DNA of 19,662 nt from JAKACA01 sp050010115 (GTDB taxonomy: Bacteria > Actinomycetota > Acidimicrobiia > Acidimicrobiales > Bog-793). A program made the translations under genes and the position numbers. Of this stretch, positions 8,184 to 12,892 are shown piece after piece. The DNA lies in assembly GCA_050010115.1 (NCBI GenBank), contig JBEKLQ010000077.1:1-19662 (forward strand). The letters are read 5' to 3'. The stretch's first letter is position 1, and each line of letters begins with the position of its first letter. Below the pieces are notes generated by a model. That model worked only from the letters and a program-made list of their open reading frames with translations. It was not told where the DNA came from and did no database searches.

Positions 8184-8336
8184 CTAAACCTCGCGAGCTG
8201 ACGTGAGGATGTGCTCGCGATCGAGATCGCCGCCGTGCTGCTCCTTGGCGTGGCTCTGCACCGTGGCGACGAGCTCGTCGTCGTCGTCGGCGCGAATCAC
8301 CTCGCCGCAGGGCGGACATGTGACTTCCTTTGCCAT
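8184..8336 (-). CDS. small DUF1059-like protein with Cys motif
   Basis: A 50-residue frame with ATG at 8334-8336 is preceded on the - strand by an excellent AAAGGGAG ribosome-binding site about 6 nt upstream. The protein reads KEVTCPPCGEVIRADDDDEL then a helix VATVQSHAKEQHGG and REHILTSAREV. A CxxC pair at the start, an acidic strand and a helix carrying two His residues (SHAKEQHG) match the small DUF1059 family, whose function is unknown. The Cys and His spacing could bind a metal, by inference. Such proteins are easily missed by gene callers because of their size. It stands alone between the amidase and the SPFH operon. Confidence 0.75.
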   Translation of the reverse strand: MAKEVTCPPCGEVIRADDDDELVATVQSHAKEQHGGDLDREHILTSAREV

Positions 8337-8503
8337 CTCGATCTCCCTTTGCTCGACCTGAGACTCGACTGCTTGGTCTCATCATCTCAAGCGGTTGCAG
8401 CTGGAACAAGGGGCTCCTGGCGCTGCATCCGACAGGCTGGCGATGGCGTGCTGGTCAAGTAGACGGGCGGTGGCCTGGCCGTCGGCAGCTCGGACATGTC
8501 GGG

Positions 8504-8698
8504 TCAAGCGGTGGGTGGCCGGCCCCGCTTGGGCAAGGGCCCAGCCCTCTTAGGCATTCGCCCGGCGTCGTCGAGGGCCCGGCGCAGCAGCATCTCGACG
8601 TGGGCATTGAGGCTGCGGAACTCATCGGCAGCCCACCGGGCCAGGGCGTCATGGACAGCGGGATCTATCCGCAGCAGTACCTGCTTGCGGTCATTCAC
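8504..8698 (-). CDS. small ribbon-helix-helix (Arc/CopG-like) DNA-binding protein
   Basis: This 64-residue protein begins with GTG 8698, only 3 nt after the stop of the SPFH gene, so the two are co-transcribed. It has a beta strand KQVLLRID, then helix PAVHDALARWAADEFRSLN, then helix AHVEMLLRRALDDAG, the ribbon-helix-helix fold of Arc, CopG and HicB/ParD-type proteins that dimerise and bind palindromic operators. The tail KRAGPLPKRGRPPTA is basic and probably disordered. No toxin gene accompanies it, which argues against a toxin-antitoxin role and for autoregulation of the SPFH operon through the palindrome at 9650-9668 (inference). Confidence 0.82.
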   Translation of the reverse strand: MNDRKQVLLRIDPAVHDALARWAADEFRSLNAHVEMLLRRALDDAGRMPKRAGPLPKRGRPPTA

Positions 8699-8701
8699 GG
8701 A

Positions 8702-9619
8702 TCACGAGTAGAGAGTGCCGGTGTTGACTACTGGCGAAGCCGGTTGGTCACTGCAAAGTACGACCATCAGATTGCTCACCATCGCCGCTTTGCGCTCCTC
8801 GTCAAGGTCGACGATGTCGCGCTCCCTCAGCCGGTCGAGCGCCAGCTCAACCATCCCGACCGCGCCGTCGACGATACGAGAGCGGGCGGCGACGACGGCG
8901 TTGGCCTGCTGTCGGCGCAGCATGGCCTGGGCGATCTCCGACGCGTAAGCAAGATGGCTGATGCGCACCTCGACGATCTCCACCCCGGCGATGGCGACGC
9001 GCTGGGCCACCTCCTCGGCGAGCTCGCCAGCGACGATGTCGGTCGAGCCGCGCAGTGAGATGCCCTTCTCTGCGGGGTCGTCGTATGGATGCGTGGTCGC
9101 AACATGCCGTAACGCTGACTCGGCCTGGACCCGCACGAAATTGAGGTAGTCATCGACTGCGTAGAGAGCACGCGAAGTGTCGCCAACCTGCCAGACGACA
9201 ATGGAGGCGATCTCCACGGGATTGCCGTCAGCGTCGTTGACCTTCAGGTGGTTCGTCTCGAAGTTCCTGACCCGAATGCTCACGTTCCGCCGGTCGCTGA
9301 GTGGCAGGATCCAGGACAGGCCGGTTCGACGTACGGTGCCGACGTAGCTGCCGAAAAATCGCACAACCCTGGTCTCGCCGGGCTTCACGATGACCAGCGA
9401 GGCCAAGATGACAACGGCCACCAGGACCGGCACGATGGCGATGGCCGTGTCTTTGTGCTGGGCGAGCAAGACCACGGCGGCGATGCAGGCGGCGACGACG
9501 AGAACGCCGAGCCAACCGCTGATGGCCCACGCTTGCCGCTCACGGATCTCGACGCGGGTTCCCGAGTGGCCGACCGGAGTCGCCTCGGGGTCGCGGTACG
9601 GCTGGACAGACTGGCTCAT
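8702..9619 (-). CDS. SPFH domain (stomatin/prohibitin-like) membrane protein
   Basis: This 305-residue protein starts at ATG 9619, chosen over an upstream ATG at 9688 because AGGAGG sits 4-5 nt ahead and the promoter lies between the two. A hydrophilic N-terminus (1-30) is followed by two membrane segments, about 31-53 (GWLGVLVVAACIAAVVLLA) and 58-78 (TAIAIVPVLVAVVILASLVI), then the SPFH domain beginning VKPGETRVVRFFGSYVGTVR. The rest keeps the expected strands and the C-terminal coiled-coil segment (YASEIAQAMLRRQQANAVVA). SPFH proteins form ring-shaped membrane assemblies that organise microdomains and can regulate proteases. It is cotranscribed with the ribbon-helix-helix gene 3 nt downstream. 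Confidence 0.93.
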   Translation of the reverse strand: MSQSVQPYRDPEATPVGHSGTRVEIRERQAWAISGWLGVLVVAACIAAVVLLAQHKDTAIAIVPVLVAVVILASLVIVKPGETRVVRFFGSYVGTVRRTGLSWILPLSDRRNVSIRVRNFETNHLKVNDADGNPVEIASIVVWQVGDTSRALYAVDDYLNFVRVQAESALRHVATTHPYDDPAEKGISLRGSTDIVAGELAEEVAQRVAIAGVEIVEVRISHLAYASEIAQAMLRRQQANAVVAARSRIVDGAVGMVELALDRLRERDIVDLDEERKAAMVSNLMVVLCSDQPASPVVNTGTLYS

Positions 9620-9649
9620 GATCCCTCCTGGAGATTGGCCTTTGTAAAC

Positions 9650-9668
9650 TGATATTAAAATGATATCA
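9650..9668. promoter_or_regulatory. putative operator: palindromic TGATAT inverted repeat ahead of SPFH operon
   Basis: The bases TGATATTAAAATGATATCA form an AT-rich island in GC-rich surroundings. On the - strand they read as TGATAT, a 7-nt spacer, ATATCA, with one half-site extending to the perfect palindrome TGATATCA. The site lies 31-49 nt upstream of the SPFH start and overlaps the candidate -10 box, where a repressor would block transcription. The ribbon-helix-helix protein of the same operon is the natural ligand, by inference. Confidence 0.5.
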
Positions 9669-9688
9669 CTTTTTCTGACGTCGTGCAA
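9660..9688 (-). promoter_or_regulatory. candidate sigma-70-type promoter of the SPFH operon
   Basis: On the - strand TTGCAC (forward 9683-9688) is followed after exactly 17 nt by TATCAT (forward 9660-9665), matching the -10 consensus at 5 of 6 positions and the -35 at only its first 3. The expected start site would give a leader of about 33 nt ending in the AGGAGG ribosome-binding site. It is a sequence-based guess. Confidence 0.4.
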
Positions 9689-9870
9689 GGCGCCTGCGCA
9701 GCGCCAACAGCACGGGCTCAGTGGGCGCCCTGCCGGGGTCTTGGATGACCCCGTTGGCGATAACAGGCCACCAGTTCGGGACCAACCCGCCTAATGGTCT
9801 GGGAATAACACGATCCAGCCAGAACGGATCCGCGCTCTTCACGGGGTTGGAGTAGCCCTCAATGTCGTCG
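9666..9870 (-). pseudogene. unidentified C-terminal coding fragment
   Basis: A - strand frame ends with TGA at 9666-9668, inside the SPFH operator. It reads DIEGYSNPVKSADPFWLDRV, IPRPLGGLVPNWWPVIANGV and PTEPVLLALRRRLARRQKK. The composition (aromatic residues, paired Trp, basic tail) looks protein-like rather than antisense noise, yet no start or upstream homologous region is recognisable, and the sequence before it becomes arginine-rich and uninformative. I do not recognise the family. It is either a gene relic or chance. Confidence 0.25.
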
Positions 9871-9959
9871 AGCGACCGGATTGACCGGCGTCGACGGGCA
9901 CCAGCGGTACAAGCTTCCGCCTCTGCCGGTCGAGCGTTCTTCTCTCTATCTAGACGTCT

Positions 9960-9989
9960 TATGTCTACCTATGTAGAGCTATGTCTGTG
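9960..9989. repeat. three tandem 10-bp units starting TATGT
   Basis: The units TATGTCTACC, TATGTAGAGC and TATGTCTGTG follow one another with exact 10-bp spacing, so each TATGT falls on the same DNA face. The first two units together also contain the inverted repeat TCTAC-CTAT-GTAGA (9964-9977). The stretch is less GC-rich than its surroundings. Phased half-sites like this are typical of regulator binding sites or replication iterons, but three copies are few. Confidence 0.4.
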
Positions 9990-10079
9990 GGGGCACGTTA
10001 AGCCCAGCAGCGTCGCAGCCTCCCCTGCTTCTTGCGGCGGCATTGGCCGCCCGAGCTCGTCGATCTGCGCCTCGTCCAC
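9969..10079 (-). pseudogene. DinB-family N-terminal stub
   Basis: A - strand frame from GTG 10079 gives 36 residues, starting DEAQIDELGRPMPPQEAGEA followed by ATLLG. This matches the start of actinobacterial DinB-like (DUF664) mycothiol-dependent metalloenzymes, which normally continue with FLDYQR and a four-helix bundle of about 170 residues. Here the match stops after LLG, where the sequence becomes LTCPHRHSST and a stop lying in the TATGT repeats. Only the first 26-28 residues survive, so it is a relic. Confidence 0.4.
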
Positions 10080-10633
10080 GAGTCCACGCTACTGAGTGCC
10101 GAGGCGCGCATTGGCAGGACCGTTGAGGATGTCCCCGAAGACGCGGAGGAAGTGAAGGGCGAACGCGCCGCGTATCACCAGGCCCGAGGCCGTTGCCCAC
10201 GTCCGTCATGTTGAGGGTGCGAACAGCCGCGAGCGCGCCCGAACAACCTATGGGCCGCTTCGCCCATTGGACGAAGCGACAACCCACGAGAGTACGAAAC
10301 GACTGCTCGGCGTGCTATCTACTGACCAGTCGCCCGATACCGAACGCGCTGCTCTCGGAACGCTCGGCTAAGTCACGACCTCGGACTGCGCCGGACCGCC
10401 GGCTTCGAGCGGCGCCGGATCGGTGCTCCCATGAGGAGGGTCGAGCAACGGGACGCCACCGCATCATGTCTCCGGAGTACCGAGCAGCCCAGGTCTGCGA
10501 AGGGTAGGTTAGGCCCGACCAGATCAGAACCCAAGGGGGGACCACGGACAGGCGTCCCGCTCGGTAGCTAGCAGAGCTGTCGACGTAGCCGCCGCTAGAA
10601 ACCCGTGTTGATTGGCAGAGGGAGGATTCTGAC
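10080..10633. other. gene-poor stretch with short coding-like scraps
   Basis: No complete gene is supportable here. On the - strand about 10095-10205 a frame reads WATASGLVIRGAFALHFLRV then FGDILNGPANARLGTQ and a stop, which looks protein-like but unrecognised. On the + strand about 10185-10371 another reads LDEATTHESTKRLLGVLSTD then TERAALGTLG and a stop. These may be further relics. Ahead of the next gene, GGGAGGATT at 10620-10628 is its ribosome-binding site. Confidence 0.3.
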
Positions 10634-10945
10634 ATGTGGGCACAGCTCATCACGATGCGTCTGAAGCCGGGGAAGGAAGGGGATCTGCCGCGACTGTACG
10701 AGCAGTTGCGGGCAGTCGAACAACCAGGTACAGGCCTACTGCGGACGATGGCCATGCAAGACCAGAAGGACCCGAGTCGGGTGTACAACTTTGTCATCTT
10801 CGAGAGTGAGGAGAAGGCTCGCGCGCGTGAGCAGGATCCGCGACGCCAGGAAGGACTACAAGCAGTGAGGGCGACCATGGCGGAGATCTTCGACGGCCCT
10901 CCCGAGTTCGTCGACCTGACCGTCGTGGAAGACACGTCGTACTAG
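10634..10945 (+). CDS. small dimeric alpha/beta-barrel protein (ABM-like)
   Basis: This complete 103-residue protein starts at ATG 10634, preceded by GGAGG 8 nt upstream. The pattern of a strand (WAQLITMRLKPGKEGDLPRL), a helix, a strand TGLLRTMAMQDQKDPSRVYN with FVIFESEEKARAREQD and a final strand (PEFVDLTVVEDTSY) is that of ferredoxin-like dimeric alpha/beta-barrel proteins such as the antibiotic-biosynthesis monooxygenase (ABM) group. Catalytic residues of true monooxygenases are not obvious, so the function is open. It stands alone, with relics on both sides, and seems one of the few intact genes between 9.7 and 12.0 kb. Confidence 0.75.
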   Translation: MWAQLITMRLKPGKEGDLPRLYEQLRAVEQPGTGLLRTMAMQDQKDPSRVYNFVIFESEEKARAREQDPRRQEGLQAVRATMAEIFDGPPEFVDLTVVEDTSY

Positions 10946-11103
10946 GCGCCGGTCGACGGCCGCGCTCCACGATCGGGACCGCGACAGATTGCTCTATCTC
11001 GAGCAGCCTTGTTCCATTGGACAACGTGATCTCACTGGACACAGAGCGACGGTGCGGAGCGCGCAACCTTGGCGGAACGAGCGACGAGCCGTGCGCGTCC
11101 TGA

Positions 11104-11541
11104 TCAACCTTGGGCGAGAGTGATCAGCTCGAGGTCCGGACGTCCCTGAAGACACCGTCGTCTGAGACGAGCGGGAGCCCAAGCCGCATGGCGGCTGCGG
11201 GGATCCATCTGTCACCGTCGTGGATCCTGTCGCCGAGGGTATGGCCTGTCCGCTGGCAGACGGCCCTCAACTCGGCGCACACGGTGATCATCTGATCGTC
11301 GGGCTGGACGACGGTCAACCGGGCGATTCGGCTCTCGAGGCGGCGGCGTCGGAACTCGCCCCACTCGGGCTGCCCGGATCGCCCCGAACCGCAGTTCCAT
11401 CACGGTCTGGAACGCAAGAATCACCGGAGCCGGGCCGATGAGAGCTCGATAGTGGTCCGCGAGTGGATTCGGGCGTTCGTCGAACAGCCAGCTGACCACC
11501 ATCGTGTCCACGACGACGCCCAGCCGACGGGCTTCGCTCAT
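11104..11541 (-). pseudogene. PIN-domain (VapC-type) toxin gene with two frameshifts
   Basis: The start ATG (11541) overlaps the upstream antitoxin stop (ATGA). The first frame gives LGVVVDTMVVSWLFDERPNP then ILAFQTVMELRFGAIRA, with the first acidic PIN residue in VVDTMV and the Glu in TVMELR. The match continues in a second frame as GQPEWGEFRRRRLESRIARL, TVVQPDDQMITVCAELRAVC and HDGDRWIPAAAMRLGLPLVS then DDGVFRDV, carrying the remaining acidic residues. A third frame, in phase with the first, supplies PDLELITLAQG and the stop at 11104-11106. With the shifts mended it is a full-length PIN ribonuclease of about 145 residues. The second break could be one lost C in a CCC run near 11138. Both real decay and sequence error fit. 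Confidence 0.75.
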
Positions 11542-11779
11542 GCTTCAGCCAGCGCCTCCAGGAACGCCGCCCACTCGTCGTCGGGGACGTCTTCGATCAC
11601 GAGGTCCTCAGGCAGCGGGAGCGGGCGCGCGCGTTCGAGCGCCTCGTCCGGCGGGTAAACGTGCACTCTGGGTTCGTGCTCGGAGATACTCGACCGCCAG
11701 GGCGTCCCTCGACAGCAGCGACGCATCCCACCTGAGCTCGTCCAAGACGTCGTAGCCGCGTACCGGTCGGGTTCCTCAT
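11538..11779 (-). pseudogene. antitoxin gene partner of the PIN toxin, frameshifted
   Basis: The C-terminal part reads EHEPRVHVYPPDEALERARP then LPLPEDLVIEDVPDDEWAAF and LEALAEA, acidic as expected for an antitoxin tail, and its TGA overlaps the toxin ATG. The N-terminal part is in another frame: PVRGYDVLDELRWDASLLSR then DALAVEYLR. Joining them as VEYLR-EHEPRV gives one continuous protein of about 75-80 residues, so a 1-2-base change near 11680 broke it. The first frame has no ATG; one at 11779 lies in a third frame, so a second break near 11755 is likely. The antitoxin would neutralise the toxin and repress the operon. No DNA-binding fold is certain. Confidence 0.55.
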
Positions 11780-12072
11780 TGGCCACCATTGGCGCCGAGA
11801 TGTCAGGCGACCCGGGAACGGTAGCCCTGACCCTGCGAAAAGCGGGCGTACAGCCCCGCCCTCGCCGAGGGTGGCAATCGTGAAATCCGCTCATATCTTG
11901 GCTACGTACCACTCCAGCTCGTCACCGAGCGACAACCGCAACCTCGTCATGTGCCATGACGCGCAATTCGAGGTTCTTTCCGCCTCGAGGGCGCCCCGAG
12001 GATCACGGCCTACGGACCCTGACGGGAAGGCTTTGGCGCTGCTATTTGTGAGCCGACCCGACGCTTGAGGAG
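11780..12072. other. gap with a possible ParD-like N-terminal stub
   Basis: On the - strand an ATG at 11948-11950 opens a 19-residue frame MTRLRLSLGDELEWYVAKI that stops at 11891-11893. The strand-plus-helix start resembles the N-terminus of ParD/RHH antitoxins, which would then be truncated. It is too short to be sure. Nothing else supportable is seen in this stretch. Confidence 0.25.
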
Positions 12073-12336
12073 CTAAGCCTCCACGAGGATCACGAGGGTT
12101 TCGGGCAAGACGCCGTCATGCTCCATCGCCTCCGCCGCCCCCTCAGCCTGCATGGCGGCCGTGAAAGTGTCCATGTCGGGAACGTCCATGAGCAAGGCAA
12201 CATGGGTCGGGTTCTGCGGGTCGACGAACGTCCGGATGTTGGTGATACCGAGCGGCCCAAAGAATTCTTCTCGCCTCGGTGAGGCCAGCCAATGATCCTT
12301 GTCCTTCACGTCGTGGTGACCGATCAAAGTAGGCAT
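12073..12336 (-). CDS. conserved hypothetical small protein, probably dimeric alpha/beta-barrel fold
   Basis: This 87-residue protein starts at ATG 12336, preceded by GGGGGA 5 nt upstream; a longer open frame to 12456 has no such site and looks non-coding. It reads PTLIGHHDVKDKDHWLASPR then EEFFGPLGITNIRTFVDPQN, PTHVALLMDVPDMDTFTAAM and ends HDGVLPETLVILVEA. The order strand, short helix, strand (IRTFVD), strand (HVALLMDV), helix, strand (TLVILVEA) suggests a ferredoxin-like fold. I recall similar uncharacterised actinobacterial proteins but no function. The two His residues near the start and His/Asp near the end are candidates for a site. The gene is intact amid relics. Confidence 0.72.
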   Translation of the reverse strand: MPTLIGHHDVKDKDHWLASPRREEFFGPLGITNIRTFVDPQNPTHVALLMDVPDMDTFTAAMQAEGAAEAMEHDGVLPETLVILVEA

Positions 12337-12521
12337 GTTTCCCCCGTGGAACATGGGCCCGGCGAGGGTGCCGAGCCCGGCGCTTTGACGCCACACCGGC
12401 TGCCTCGTGAATGCGCCGAGAAGACGCTCGCGCACTCCGCTCTTCCCGCCGGGCATTGTTTAGTGATGCAACGGGAGTTCGCGATCTGGGGGGCCGAAGA
12501 GACCTCGACGATGAGGGCGTC

Positions 12522-12650
12522 AGGCAGCTCGCGGTCGCAAATCGCCAGACCCAGATCCGCCTCGAACCCGCTGACATCGAACGGCTGATTGCCGCACACC
12601 GGAATCGTCGATCGGTGCTGCTCGGCCATGGCGACCTAGGAGGCGAACGT
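12522..12650 (+). pseudogene. site-specific recombinase helix-turn-helix remnant (tentative)
   Basis: A + strand frame reads VRQLAVANRQTQIRLEPADI then ERLIAAHRNRRSVL. The block QIRLEPADIERLIAAHR followed by a basic residue and SV resembles the Hin-like C-terminal HTH of serine recombinases (typically LTPxxVEELVxxYxxGxSVxxLAxxFGVHRxTV). The second half of the motif is not preserved, and no catalytic domain precedes it. It may be a worn trace of a mobile element next to the resistance gene. The call rests on one helix. Confidence 0.3.
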
Positions 12651-12765
12651 CCATCCAGACGGGATGTTCGGTCATCGTCTGGTCCTGCCTGTGACGACGC
12701 CTGACCCACGGCACTGCTCTCACGCCAGGCGCCGTACCGTGTGGCGGTGGACCGCGATGACTTGA

Positions 12766-12827
12766 TGCCCGGCGGGCCCGGCGCGACACGCCCCGGCGGC
12801 TTGCGCCAAGCCTCGGGTCGCCGGGCA
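12766..12827. promoter_or_regulatory. 9-bp inverted repeat enclosing the RAE-like element
   Basis: TGCCCGGCG at 12766-12774 and CGCCGGGCA at 12819-12827 are perfect inverted copies separated by 44 nt. In GC-rich DNA such pairs arise by chance fairly easily, but this one surrounds the RAE-like site and lies just upstream of rph, so it could mark a regulatory structure or an overlapping factor site. Confidence 0.3.
12798..12812 (+). promoter_or_regulatory. rifamycin-associated element (RAE)-like inverted repeat upstream of rph
   Basis: GGCTTGCGCCAAGCC is a perfect 6-bp inverted repeat around CGC. From memory, the actinobacterial RAE upstream of rifamycin-inactivating genes has the core GGCTTGCGGCAAGCC; this site matches 14 of 15 positions, and outer flanking bases GC/TC partly match the extended GG/CC arms. 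It ends 80 nt before the rph ATG, in the intergenic region. The RAE is known to be required for rifamycin-induced expression of such genes; here that role is inferred. Confidence 0.7.
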
Positions 12828-12892
12828 AGGGTCACCGGCCGCAGACGAGAAGGCGAGAGAGGCCCGACGGGGCTGAAGGGGAAGGTGAACGG

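Noticed and set aside
8504..8698. Antitoxin of a type II toxin-antitoxin pair
   Set aside because: No toxin gene lies beside it; its neighbour 3 nt upstream is an SPFH protein, so an operon regulator is more likely.
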